This document shows, piece by piece, positions 23,781 through 33,536 of a DNA stretch of 64,000 bases (positions are counted from its first letter, which is position 1; each line of letters opens with the position of its first letter). This stretch comes from Hygrophila difformis (taxonomy: Eukaryota; Streptophyta; Magnoliopsida; Lamiales; Acanthaceae), in the NCBI GenBank assembly GCA_030278955.1, contig JAOANR010000003.1, positions 59,575,628 through 59,639,627 on the forward strand, in the 5' to 3' direction. The position numbers were made by a program, and so were the translations under genes. The notes under the pieces were generated by a model. The model was not told where the DNA came from, searched no databases, and saw only the letters and a list, made by a program, of their open reading frames with translations.

Positions 23781-24099
23781 TTTTTTTTTAATTTGTGGAA
23801 GAGCCGCCACAATTAAATTGTGGATTTGTGGATGGCAGCAGTCACGCAAGCCGCCACTTTGTGAAACATTTTTTTAAGCCACTTTGGCCGCCACTCTCTA
23901 AATTTTTTAAGCCGCCACCATATATATATATATGTATATATATATTTCTTTTAAAATAAACCGCCCCTTATGCTTTCTATAGGCAGCATTCATATATCAC
24001 TCTAGGCACCAATGCATCATCCAAGGCACCATTCGCAATACTCCAGTCAACTCCATATGCATACCTTCAGGCACCATTCACACCACTCCATGCACTATT

Positions 24100-25330
24100 A
24101 CTAGCCGCCATTTGAGGTTGCTCCGGCCGCCATCCCTCTTTTTCGAGGTCGCCATCGAGTAGACAACGCTGGGTCGTCGCCCTTCAACCGTGAGTGCCGC
24201 CAGCCCACGCCATCAAGCCGCCAGCCTTCGCTCCGAGTGCCGCCAACACATCCTCGACCGCCATCTACTCCAAGCGCCGCCATCACCCCATTGCCGCCAA
24301 CGAGCACAGGCCGCCAACTCCATACGGGCCGCCAGTCTTGATCGCCTATCTCGGCTTCCAACCATCTTGCTCCGGCTGCCAACTCACAAGGCCGCCACTG
24401 GAGTCCTTGAGCCGCCAACTTGCGAGGCCTTCAAGCATCGACGCCGCCAGCAGCCAACGAGGAGGGCCGCCAGGGGACCGCTGCCATTGCATGAAGACGC
24501 CGCCAGCAGCCCCTTCGAGCGCCGCCATCCGCCAGCCTCAGAGACCGCCTGCACCTTAGAGCGCCGCCAGGGTCTCAGCCGCCAGCTCCGCAGACACCAC
24601 CATCGTGAGCGTGCTCCGCCAGTCTCGGGTGTCGCACGACCTCGATCTTGAGAGCCGAGACAACCTGCCTCAAGCGCCGCCAGCCCCGAGTCGTCGCCAC
24701 CTTGAGCGTCGCCAACGCTATCCGGGCCGCTAGCTCCCCGTTCGCCGCCAACTTGGACGCCGCCACCCGGAATGCGAGCGCCGCCAGCCGCCAGCCGCCA
24801 GCTCTCTATGGGTCGCCAGCCGCCAACTCACTCCGGGCCGCCAATACGCTGCCAAGAGCCGCCAGCCTCTCCGGGGAATCCGCCAACTTCGCCGAGCCGC
24901 TAGAGTCTTCAAACGCCCGCTGCCGTATCAATTGTCGAGCGTCGCCAGCTCCCTTCCTTGGGCCGCCATCGTTGCCGCAAGCCGCCAGGACCCTTTCGGT
25001 CGCCAACACTTCATGAGCCGCCAGCCTTGAACATCACCGCCAGCATCTCAGACGCCACCATCGCGAGGAGCGCCGCAAGCCTTCAACCGGGCCGCCATCA
25101 TCTTCGTCCGCCGCCAGTCAGCTCGCCGCCAGCTCTCCACGGGCCGCCAACCTTGCCAGCCGCCAGCCCATCCCGAGCGCCGCCAGCCATCACCTGATCA
25201 GCGCGCCGCCATCTGACTTGTTCCGGGCCGCTATCCGCGTCGCTCCGAGCCTCCGTTCACCCTCAGTCGTCCGTGCCCTGCCTCGGCCGCCATCGTCATG
25301 ACGCCGCTACTCAGCCTCCAAGGCCGCTGT
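24100..25330. repeat. GC-rich degenerate GCCGCCA array of element 1
   Basis: About 1.2 kb in which GCCGCCA (followed by GC, AC, TC or CC) recurs every 10-40 bases on the plus strand, separated by non-repeating CG-rich spacers. It is not a simple satellite: the motif is fixed, the spacing is not. The strand transcribed from the element's own LTR carries the complement, TGGCGGC. Open frames on both strands are by-products of stop-poor GC-rich sequence. Confidence 0.85.
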
Positions 25331-25349
25331 TGATAGCGTGTTAGGGCAA

Positions 25350-27041
25350 CTATCCAGGTTTGTTTCCACACAGGGTTACTGCGTTGGCCATCACCCATGG
25401 TTCGTCTTCCTTTATACTGGGTTTCAATTCATTGAAAGTAGACCCGTATGTAGGTCGACGCTTCTCATCTTGTTCCTCAAGGAACTTTTCCAAGCGGGCC
25501 GCTCTCTCGGCCAACCGGGCAAGATCAGTGCAATCCTGCACAATTAAATGCTCTTTCAATTTTGGCAACATATTCGCTACTGCAATATTGCCGATATCCC
25601 TATCAGGGACCGCAATTGCGCATTGGCCCTTAAGCCGCTGTAATCTATTGATAAATGTGCTCGCCGCTTCATCGGCAAATTGTTTAGCATTAGTTAACTC
25701 TGCTAAACTGACACGTGACAGTGGCGTATAGAACCTGTCATGGAATGCCCGTTCAAGATCGGCCCAGTTTTGAATTGAGTAAGGCCGCAAGGATGCAAAC
25801 CATGCAAAGGCAGCTCCAGTGAGGGATGAACTGAACAGCCTCAACTTCAGCCAGTCGTTGGCCGCCGCTTCACCACACTGAGCTGTGAATCTACCCACAT
25901 GTTCTACAGTGGACTTGCCATCATCCCCTGAGAAGGTGGTGAACTCGGGCATCTTGAAGCCCCTGGGGTATGGCAGCATGGTGTCTACCCAATCAGGGTA
26001 TGGCTTCCTGTATGTAGGCCGCTCCATCGGCCTTAGTTGAATCCCAAAATGTTGCTGCATTAAGCCTGCCAGCAACTCGGGCGAGACCGCCGGTGCCTGA
26101 GGCATGGCGGCTGGAAGTGTGGCAGGTGTCGCGGCCACTCCACATAGTTGTGGCGCCTGCCCCCCTAGCGTTGGTGGCATCGGAATAGGGTTCGGTGGGG
26201 GATCCGCTACTGGCATGGCGGCTGTGGGAGGCGTAGGAGGTGTCAAAACCACTACATGTGGTTGTAATGCCTGCCTCCCTTGCGCCGGCGACATCCAACT
26301 AGGGTTCGGTACGGGCGCCGGTACAGGCATAGCAGATGTGGGGGGCAAGGAAGGTGTCAAAGCCACTTCATATGGCTGTGGTGCCTGCCCCCTTTCCGTC
26401 GGCAGCATCCAGCTAGGGTTTAGGGGCACCGCCGTCGCTTGGCGTGGTGCCATGCTGGATGCATCTGGGGTTGCCGTACAACCTGGTATGGCGCTGGCCG
26501 CCATCAGGCATCTTGATGAAGGATACATCGGCACGGGAGGTGCCGCATAACCGAAGTTCGGCATGCTAGGTGCCGCAAGAGTGAAAGCATAGGTGGCCTG
26601 ATATGGGAATGGGGGCAAATTGGCCAGGCCTCCGGACTCCGGGAATGGCGGCTGGCCAAGTGTGGTTCCCCAACTCCGCTGTGGGCCGCCAGACGGCCCT
26701 GGACATGGCGGCACAATAATGCCATTTGCTGGAGCAGATCCATCTTGTTGAGTACACAAGGATCCACATATTTTGTCAATTTGGTCGGCCATGGCAGGCC
26801 GCAACACATCCATTAGGTGTCTTGTGAGTAAAGGCATGAATTCGGCCATCGATTCAGTCATCGATAGCCGCATTTGCTCAGATAGGGTAGGGATTTGCAT
26901 TGTTTCCTGTTGTGGTTGAGAAGTGCTCGCCGTATTATCGGCGTTCTCAGATGATGTTCTAACCCATGTGTTTTCTGGTAGCGACATGTCTTCGAATTTT
27001 TGAGTCAAGTCCCTTACTACTCGTCCAGATCAAAGTAGCAT
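25350..27041 (-). pseudogene. gag: Ty3/gypsy-type Gag of element 1, nonsense at codon 4
   Basis: Gag is the structural capsid protein that packages element RNA. Compared with element 2, the true start is the ATG at 27041-27039; codon 4 is TGA (27032-27030) where element 2 has AGA, so the long open frame begins only at an internal Met (27008) and runs 552 codons. Order: a start region with MRLSMTESMAEFMPLLTRH, a long Pro/Ala/Gly-rich part with imperfect repeats, then the capsid-like domain (about residues 340-520 from the true start) with YPDWVDTMLPYPRGFKMPEF, WLKLRLFSSSLTGAAFAWF and HDRFYTPLSRVSL. It ends soon after the capsid domain without a zinc knuckle. The internal Met could still give a near-complete protein. 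Confidence 0.85.
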
Positions 27042-27073
27042 ACACTCCTAAGCGGATATGGTCTCAATCTCGA

Positions 27074-27091
27074 GTCCCACTGGGCGTGCCA
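27074..27091 (-). other. Primer binding site of element 1
   Basis: Three bases inside the 5' LTR, the minus strand reads TGGCACGCCCAGTGGGAC, starting with the TGG that pairs with a tRNA CCA end. Identical to the site at 46895-46912. I do not assign the tRNA. Confidence 0.75.
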
Positions 27092-27094
27092 ATT

Positions 27095-27545
27095 TGTTAA
27101 CCAAGAATTTTTTATTCAATTTGGTTTGAAGATGGTTACAAGAATTGAGGAGAATTACAGAGAAAACTTAAGAAAGCTGTAAAGGGAATGAAAATTGCAG
27201 AATTGAAGAACACTGAAAAATAACTTGCAGAAAGAAAATGACGGGAAGTAAAATATGAAAATTGCGATTTCCTCTGGGGAGTTGTGTCTGTTCCTGGGAT
27301 GCCACCTCCTATTATTTATAGGTAGGAGCATAGCATCCGTCCTTTTGATGGAGAAGGTGTAACGCTTGTAACCCTCCCATGATCCTCTCCATTGATGGCG
27401 CCTAGTCTTCAATGCCGCCATGATTCTCTCCAACAAATCTTCTGGTGTCTGCGTTCCTCATACCTCGTGGCCATCCGTTCCGTACTCATTCTGGACTGGG
27501 CCAACTACTTTGATTATGGGCCTTAATAACTTTTGGGTGTTAACA
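27095..27545 (-). repeat. 5' LTR of element 1
   Basis: 451 bp in minus orientation. It contains the TATA box at 27311-27322 and two TGGGCC/GGCCCA motifs on the U3 side (near 27495 and 27525). Transcription would run towards lower coordinates. Confidence 0.9.
27311..27323 (-). promoter_or_regulatory. TATA box of the element 1 LTR
   Basis: Minus strand CCTATAAATAATAGG. Present in the 5' LTR and absent from the 3' LTR because of the 27 bp indel. Confidence 0.7.
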
Positions 27546-27751
27546 ATTAGCAAACGAAGCGGACTTATAGGGGCAAAAAATTCGAAGAGGACTGATTGGG
27601 TAAAAATGATAAGAAAAAGGACGTTTGTGGCAATTTTTCGTTATAAATATTACTATTAGGGGGCGTTTGGAATGACTTTTTTGAGGTGCTTTTGGTATTT
27701 GCTTCTGTCAAAAATACTTTTGATGAAAAATAGTGTTTGTTTTGGCTTTTT

Positions 27752-28044
27752 TGTAATACCCTGAGAGAGTGTATGGAAGAATAGCTTAAAAGGATTGAAA
27801 AATCTACTCATGTCAACAAGGTGCACCTTTCTTTTCCGGTGACCATCCCATAAGAACTCCATAGTTAAGCGTGCTTGTTGTGGAGTAGTCTTAAGGATAG
27901 GTGACCTCCTGGGAAGTCTCACAGGGTGTGCGCGAGTGAGGCCAAAGCGCACTGGAAAGAGTTCTGTTGACCTGTGGGGCCAGACTTCAACCCCGAAAGA
28001 AGCTCGAAAGCACCTCCGGCTCCATGGCGGGCTGGGGTGTTACA
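27752..28044 (+). repeat. Cassandra LTR1
   Basis: 293 bp. Nearly identical to LTR2. Followed by the primer site at 28048-28059. Confidence 0.9.
27840..27918 (+). promoter_or_regulatory. 5S rRNA-like segment in LTR1
   Basis: Matches the plant 5S core: CCATCCCATAAGAACTCC, AGTTAAGCGTGCTTG (A-box region) and GGTGACCTCCTGGGAAGTC (C-box). Box C has one base changed (GGATAGGTG instead of GGATGGGTG). Would act as an internal Pol III promoter; not a genuine 5S gene. Confidence 0.88.
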
Positions 28045-28047
28045 GAA

Positions 28048-28059
28048 TGGTATCAGAGC
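28048..28059 (+). other. Primer binding site, Cassandra unit 1
   Basis: TGGTATCAGAGC, complementary to the 3' end of initiator tRNA-Met. Confidence 0.9.
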
Positions 28060-28183
28060 CAACCTGCGACCGCGCGCTGTGCTGGGAGTACCAGTCAGGC
28101 GTCTAGCGGGGCAAAGATCCTGAGGGACTTTGATTAGGCGATCGAGGCGCAACGAGGACGTTGCATTCTCAAATGGGGGAGAT

Positions 28184-28475
28184 TGTAATACCCCGAGAGA
28201 GTGTATGGAAGAATAGCTTAAAAGAATTGAAAAATCTACTCATGTCAACAAGGTGCACCTTTCTTTTCCGGTGACCATCCCATAAGAACTCCACAGTTAA
28301 GCGTGCTTGTTGTGAAGTAGTCTTAAGGATGGGTGACCTCCTGGGAAGTCTGTCAGGGTGTGCGCGAGTGAGGCCAAAGCGCACTGTAAAGAGTTCTGTT
28401 GACCTGTGGGGCCAGACTTCAATCCCGAAAGAAGCTCGAAAGCACCTCCGGCTCCATAGCGGGCCGGGTGTTACA
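28184..28475 (+). repeat. Cassandra LTR2
   Basis: 292 bp, preceded by the polypurine tract AAATGGGGGAGA. Carries the same 5S-like core at 28272-28350 with an intact GGATGGGTGACC C-box. Confidence 0.9.
28272..28350 (+). promoter_or_regulatory. 5S rRNA-like segment in LTR2
   Basis: AGTTAAGCGTGCTTG and GGGTGACCTCCTGGGAAGTC both intact. Confidence 0.88.
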
Positions 28476-28480
28476 GAATT

Positions 28481-28777
28481 TGTAATACCCTGAAATATGG
28501 CTTAAATGGAGTGAAATAAGCTACTCAAATCAACAAGGTACGGGTACCTTTCTTTCTTGGTAACAATCCTATAAGAACTCCAAAGTTAAGCGTGCTTGCA
28601 TTGGGGTAATTATAGGATGGGTGACCTCCTGGGAAGTCTCTCAGGATATGCGTAAGTGATGCCAAAACGCACTGGAAAGAGCTCATGTTGGTTTGTGGGG
28701 TCAGCCTTCACTATGGAGCCGGCAACATCTAGAGTAGCACCCCGTCTTTCCGCTGTGCCGAAAATGGGGGTGTTACA
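28481..28777 (+). repeat. Cassandra LTR3
   Basis: 297 bp of a different subfamily from LTR1/2: it begins TGTAATACCCTGAAATATGG and its U5 side has GCAACATCTAGAGTAGCACC, absent from LTR1/2. The primer site TGGTATCAGAGC follows at 28780-28791. Confidence 0.9.
28561..28638 (+). promoter_or_regulatory. 5S rRNA-like segment in LTR3
   Basis: AAGTTAAGCGTGCTTG and GGGTGACCTCCTGGGAAGTC intact; between them AATTATAGGATGG. Confidence 0.88.
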
Positions 28778-28926
28778 GATGGTATCAGAGCCAGACTGCG
28801 ACCGCGTGCTGTGGTATTCAGGTGCCTAACGGGGTGAAAGATCCACGGGATGTGGATGGTTGTGGCGTTCACGAGATGTGGATGGCCGAGCACAACGATG
28901 ACGTTGCGATCTTTAGGGGGGAGGAA

Positions 28927-29217
28927 TGTAATACCCCGGAAAATGGCTTAAATAGAGTGAAATAAGCTACTCATATCAACGAAGTACCTTTCTTTCTTGG
29001 TAACCATCCTATAAGAACTCCAAAGTTAAGCGTGCTTGCCTTGGGATAATTCTAGGATGGGTGACCTCCTGGGAATTCTCTCAGTGTGTGCGTGAGTGAG
29101 GCCAAAATGCACTGGAAAGAGCTCATGTTGCTTTGTGGGGTCAGCCTTCACTGTGGAGCCTGCAACATCTAGAGTAGCACGCCGTCTTTCCACTGTGCCG
29201 AAAATGAGGGTGTTACA
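28927..29217 (+). repeat. Cassandra LTR4
   Basis: 291 bp, same subfamily as LTR3, preceded by the polypurine tract TTTAGGGGGGAGGAA. Confidence 0.9.
29001..29079 (+). promoter_or_regulatory. 5S rRNA-like segment in LTR4
   Basis: A-box region intact; the C-box ends CTGGGAATTC instead of CTGGGAAGTC. Confidence 0.85.
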
Positions 29218-29283
29218 TTTTTAAAAAAGCAAAAGCACATCGAAAAGCTGCAAGTGCTTCTTCGAATTTATTAAAAGCACCTA

Positions 29284-29744
29284 GAGCCTGTTTGGAATGG
29301 CTTTTTTTCAAGTGCTTGTGGCTTTTGCTTCTGCCAAAAGCACTTTTGAAGAAAAAAGAGTGTTTGTTTTGGCTTTTTAGAAAAAGCAAAAGCACCTCGA
29401 AAAGCTGCAAAAGTGCTTCTGGCAGAAGCAGCCCAGGGGGTGCTTCTCCGAAAAGCAGAAGCCAAAAGCACCTAGTAATGTGTGCAGAGTCATAAATGCC
29501 CCTATTAATTTATTTTAATTACACTATAAATATATACTATTATATATAAATAGCATATCCTTTTTAGTAATTTACACATTTCAAAAGCACTTTTCACTTT
29601 TACATATCCAAACACACTTTTGAAAAAAAGCTGCTTTTCAAACATTCCATCCAAACACAAAAGTTATCTGCTTCTGCTTTTAGCTTTCACTTCTGCTTCT
29701 GCTTTTGGCTTCTGCTTTTTTTAAAAGTCAATCCAAACGGGCCC
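29284..29744. mobile_element. Tourist-like MITE nested in a relative
   Basis: Ends GAGCCTGTTTGGAATGGC and TCCAAACGGGCCC, with CTA on both sides (29281-29283, 29745-29747). Close relative of the copy at 53937-54398, sharing the AAAAGCACC/GGTGCTTTT interior and the AT-rich centre near TAATGTGTGCAGAGTCATAA. Confidence 0.75.
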
Positions 29745-30265
29745 CTAGTACATCGAAAAGAATGAGCCAAAAGCACCTAGTAATGTGTGCAGAGTCATAA
29801 ATGCCCCTAATAATTTATTAAAATTACACTATAAATATAACCATCCCATATGAATAACATTTCCTTTTTGGTAATTTACACATTTTAAAAGCACTTTTTA
29901 CTTTTACACATCCAAATATACTTTTGGAAAAAAAGATGCTTTTCAAATATTCAATCCAAACACAAAAGTTTCATGCTTCTACTTTTGGCTTTCACTTCTG
30001 CTTCTAATTTTGGCTTCTGTTTTTTTTTTTTTTTTTAAAGTCAATCTCCAAACGGACCCTCAGTAGTGCTATTCTTTAAGGATCAATCGTTAGTAGTAAA
30101 TTCATTCAATCTAACTTTAATATTGTAGTTGTTATCCCAAAAGTGGCTAAAAAGATCATTCGATGACTTGTTCAAGATTGCAAATTTGGACATCGAGTTT
30201 CAAATATTTCATTTAGAATATCGACTCTAGAGTAGGAGTGATTAACGAGTAGTACTACTCGTACT

Positions 30266-30470
30266 TGTTAACCAAGAAATTTTTATTGAATATGGTTTGA
30301 AAATCGTTACAAGAACTATGGAGAATTACAGAAAAGCTTGAGTAAAACAGTAAAGTAAAAGATTTGCAGAATGAAAAGAATGCAGGAATTGAACTTGCAG
30401 AATAAAAAGTGCAGGAATGAAAAAATATAAAAAGTGCGTCCTCTTAGGGTGTTGTGTATGTAGATGTCCC
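30266..30470 (-). repeat. 3' LTR of element 2, distal part
   Basis: Matches 46916-47120 of the right LTR almost base for base. It stops at GTCCC, where the chromovirus enters. Confidence 0.92.
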
Positions 30471-30996
30471 TGTAACACCCATAATTTTTACTATAAAACA
30501 ATTAGTATTATTGTTATTTTTATGGGATTATATTCTCAATATTATTTTGGGGTGATTATTTTTGAGGTTATTAAAATTGTACGAAAGGGTATTGTTGCAT
30601 TTTTTTTAAAGATATAATGTTTAAAAGTAATTATGAGTATTATGTATATATAAAAAAAATTACTATTAGTAAAGGGTAGTATTTGTATTTTAAACCTTAT
30701 TAATGGTTATTAGTATGTGCTTAAAATATGTATATATACGTAGCATTTAAATTTTATGTTTTTTTTTTAAAAAAAAAAGTGCAAAGGAAAAAAAACAAAC
30801 CGCATGCACAAAAATTTTTAAGAGGAGCAAATGAATAGAATTTGAGAAAGGTGACGTAAGCACTACATGGATTTGTCCCACATCGAAATTTTTATTTCAA
30901 GCCACCTCCAACCTCATCTATATATAGCCTACTACGCCTTGCCTTTATCTTGCCACAATCCATCCGAGTTTACAGAGGTAAGCTTGGATAGTAAAA

Positions 30997-31083
<87 letters not shown>

Positions 31084-32591
31084 AATGGGGTGATGCTTTT
31101 GCGTCGCCCCGGCCTAGTGGGGTGATGCCTTCGCGTTGCCCCGGTCTTTCTTTTAAAAGAGGGACCTTAATAATTTTGTTTTTGTAGCAGAGTAGTAGCC
31201 GGGGAGGCACTAAGGAACTGCTAGGCATCGGTATTAGTATAAATTTTTCAGTAGAGTAAGTTTTCTATGCTTTTCTGCCTTTATTATTTTTTGGCTTTCC
31301 TTATTTAATTTGTCTTTGTTTGGCCTTCCTTTATTGCTTCCTTATTTATTTAGGTTGTCCTTGCCTTAGTAGTAGGCTTTTATTTTTGTTCCTGCTTTAG
31401 TAGTTGGCATTATGTTTCGTTCTTGCCCTACTAGTAGTAGGCTTTTATTGTTTCTTATTGGCCTACAATGTCCGCTATCGCTTGTTCGTTCATTGAACAT
31501 TATTTTATTTGTTAGCCTTGTTATTCTTGTTGCACTTGCTTCCGTCGCATATTTCCTTTTGACTTCGTTCTGATTGCCTCTTGATATACGTAGACACTCG
31601 CTGTATAATTAATCCTTTGACTATATGCCCTAAGTACGGCAACATAGGTTATAGCCATCCCGCCGAGGGGTTTAATGACATATTATGAGTGAGACCAATT
31701 CATTGTTGATCTTTGTTGAACCTGGTGAGGTAATCCATCTTGTTGTTGACTCTTTAGCCTGCGGGCGCCCTTAAAGGGTAATTATCTATTGATTAATAGA
31801 TAACAAGCATGATTGAGGTTGACTGCCGTGTGATGGCCCGTGTTCAGTAGGCACTGGAAAATGCCATATAGAGTGACCCCTAATCTAAATGAGATCGGGT
31901 GAAACCCGAGATTTAGTCAGGATACCGGTATTGTGAGGTTCATTCTGAATCCCTCTAACATGCATGCAACCATTGAGATGGTTATTCATATTTTGGCAAT
32001 TGCCTTGTTGGGTATTCCGGGTTGCTTCCGAAATCAATATTGATATTGTTGACTTACTGTTTGCTAATTTGAGAGTACCATTATTGTCTTGCCCCTATTG
32101 TTAAGCTCTGGCTTATTGATATGAAAGCAACCTTATTCTGTCTATAATTGTTTGGGTTTTTGTTGATTCCGAGTATAGAAAACTTACCAGCGAATCCATC
32201 GCTGATAATCTTTCTTCTTTACTTCTTTTTCCTTCCAGGGTAAAACTAAAGACTGGCAGGGGAGGGGAACACTGCACTTACATGTTTTCTGCATAAAGTA
32301 GTCTCATTAGTTTTCGAAAATGTCAGACTTTTCGTCAATGTGTATTATGATTTTGCTATCACATGTATAATATTATAGTTAGTTGTTATTCCTCTCAGTA
32401 AGATGTTTTGAGAAACGGTCTTCGATTATATGAAATATTATATCTTTATGTTTAAGCGTGGTTGTTTGAAATAGATATTTGATATACTAATTCTAGCCTT
32501 AGCATCTCCTAAATAAGCCGATGTGTCAGATCGAGTCTTATTTAGGAGGTGTGGCGGTAACACTCGCGAGTCGAAAAATCGGGGTGTTACA
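30471..32591 (+). repeat. 5' LTR of the chromovirus
   Basis: 2121 bp, unusually long because of a (TTA)n run at about 31000-31076 and a long U5-like part. The pair GGGGTGATGC...CGTCGCCCCGG / GGGGTGATGCC...CGTTGCCCCGG follows directly after the microsatellite. Confidence 0.92.
31000..31076. repeat. (TTA)n microsatellite in the 5' LTR
   Basis: About 77 bp here against about 90 bp in the 3' LTR, a length change since insertion. Confidence 0.95.
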
Positions 32592-32594
32592 GAG

Positions 32595-32606
32595 TGGTAT
32601 CAGAGC
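32595..32606 (+). other. Primer binding site of the chromovirus
   Basis: TGGTATCAGAGC three bases after the LTR, complementary to initiator tRNA-Met. Confidence 0.92.
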
Positions 32607-32787
32607 GTCCAATTACTTTCAGAATATTTTCTATAAAAGTATATTTAATTTACGACATCTTCTTAGGGATTTTACCCTTTCAAATTTTGCATTACATTGC
32701 AATGCATGACACTGGGGTCATTTGGGGACACATAATTATTTCTATCTAGGCAAGTAGCTCTATACTCAGTATTTAACTATTGTAGAA

Positions 32788-33288
32788 ATGACTTCTTCAA
32801 ACGATCCGCACCGGACGGTCGCTGCACTGACTACACTGATATCTGAGAACGCGGACTTAAGGTATGAAGTTCGAGAGTTGAGGGACAGACTGCGTAGGGC
32901 TGAAGAAGAAGCGCGGCGGGAGAGGTTCCGACGGGTTGATGCCGAGCATCAACTTTATACTGCGTTACATGGCCAGCTACCCTACGATAGGCATATGGCA
33001 GGACCCAATACACCAGCGAGACCCGTTACTCCAGCTATACCGCCCCCACCTGTGATTGCAGCCCCGTTGGCAGCCGTCCGACCTTCAGCGCGACGAGACT
33101 GGTCCCCTCGTTGCGGCCCTCAGCCCCAGCCAGAGCGACATCACAGTGGGAGCCCCACTCATCACGAGGAAGACCCTGAGGATCCAGGAGAGGAGGACCC
33201 GGATGAGAGTGTTGGTTCAGCGCACACACCCACGCCCCCAGGCTCTCCGATCTGCGTCCTGGTTGGCCCTACTCCGCACAGTGTTTAG
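32788..33288 (+). CDS. Extra leader ORF, coiled coil and Pro-rich, 166 aa
   Basis: An intact frame in the leader ahead of gag, start ATG at 32788. Residues about 12-60 are a strong heptad-type coiled coil (LISENADLRYEVRELRDRL, then an Arg/Glu-rich helix), followed by a Pro/Ala-rich stretch (about 75-110) and an acidic tail (HHEEDPEDPGEEDPDESV). I do not recognise a named family; coiled-coil leader or gag-N-terminal pieces occur in some plant chromoviruses. It is the longest unbroken frame ahead of gag, while gag-pol itself has several stops, so it may have been under constraint or simply escaped. It could be spliced onto gag: CTAATCGTTATTCTCCACAG at 33516-33535 immediately precedes the gag ATG and looks like a branch site plus acceptor. 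Confidence 0.55.
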   Translation: MTSSNDPHRTVAALTTLISENADLRYEVRELRDRLRRAEEEARRERFRRVDAEHQLYTALHGQLPYDRHMAGPNTPARPVTPAIPPPPVIAAPLAAVRPSARRDWSPRCGPQPQPERHHSGSPTHHEEDPEDPGEEDPDESVGSAHTPTPPGSPICVLVGPTPHSV

Positions 33289-33536
33289 CTCGACTACTAG
33301 ATGTTTTGACACTTCTGTATATTTTTGCTATAGGCCATATTTTGCTTATTATCTGGCCACTATTTTGCTAAACTTATATAGATCTAGGTGACTTTTGTAT
33401 ATAAATCAGAACTACGTTAGTCCTTGATTCCCCTAAAAAGGGTACGTAGGCAGCCTTCGGGCCCAGGACTTTGTTGTTATATCTTTTTGCCTTTAACTCA
33501 CCTAAGAAGTTAGTACTAATCGTTATTCTCCACAGA

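Larger units (their letters stand above)
22979..27545 (-). mobile_element. Gag-only LTR retrotransposon (element 1), 4.57 kb
   Basis: Two LTRs (22979-23402 and 27095-27545) flank a minus-strand gag and a GC-rich 3' array. Ends are TGTTAAC/GTTAACA; the exact 5 bp target duplication ATTAG lies at 22974-22978 and 27546-27550. No protease, reverse transcriptase or integrase is present, so it must borrow enzymes from an autonomous relative. The LTRs differ by only a few substitutions by eye, plus one 27 bp indel, so insertion is recent. Structure fits the plant TR-GAG/LARD type of non-autonomous Ty3/gypsy element. Confidence 0.9.
21776..27641. mobile_element. Mutator-like element with ~230 bp TIRs, split by an LTR element
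   Basis: The left arm begins GGAAAAATTGCCATCAACG; the right arm ends with the inverse, ACGTTTGTGGCAATTTTTC. The arms remain complementary for more than 200 bp (for example CTTATCATTTTTACCCAATT on the left against AATTGGGTAAAAATGATAAG-type sequence on the right). The 9 bp TATAAATAT lies on both sides (21767-21775, 27642-27650). Long TIRs and a 9 bp duplication fit Mutator-like elements. The right arm is interrupted at 22979-27545; without it the element is about 1.3 kb and codes for nothing. Confidence 0.8.
27752..29217 (+). mobile_element. Two-unit Cassandra TRIM array with one outer target duplication
   Basis: Four LTRs in the order LTR1-internal-LTR2-spacer-LTR3-internal-LTR4. Cassandra elements are short non-coding retroelements of land plants whose LTRs carry a 5S rRNA-like segment. 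Each LTR starts TGTAATACC and ends GTGTTACA; each internal part begins with the initiator-tRNA-Met primer site TGGTATCAGAGC and ends in a polypurine tract. TTTTT lies before LTR1 (27747-27751) and after LTR4 (29218-29222). Between LTR2 and LTR3 only GAATT is left, so neither unit has its own duplication. Confidence 0.9.
27659..30059. mobile_element. Tourist-like element hosting two insertions
   Basis: The left end GGGGGCGTTTGGAATGAC and right end CTCCAAACGGACCC are inverted repeats, preceded by TTA and followed by TCA. The interior is rich in AAAAGC/GCTTTT palindromic words (AAAAGCACC, GGTGCTTTTGG). It is split by the Cassandra array (27752-29217) and, further on, by a younger copy of its own family (29284-29744). 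Class (PIF/Harbinger Tourist) is inferred from the GTTTGG terminus and 3 bp flanks. Confidence 0.65.

Noticed and set aside
24190..25016. Several overlapping Ala/Arg/Ser-rich frames on both strands
   Set aside because: They follow from the GCCGCCA array, where stops are rare in any frame; no consistent start or domain.
26104..26550. 148-codon Gly-rich plus-strand frame
   Set aside because: Antisense shadow of the Pro/Ala-rich part of gag.
27820..29080. Four 5S rRNA-like sequences read as a 5S rRNA gene cluster
   Set aside because: Each lies inside an LTR with TG...CA ends and tRNA-Met primer sites; they diverge from 5S outside the promoter boxes, so they are Cassandra LTRs.
30867..31085. 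Frame ending in a long isoleucine run
   Set aside because: Translation of the (TTA)n microsatellite in the LTR; the same occurs at 38902-39141.
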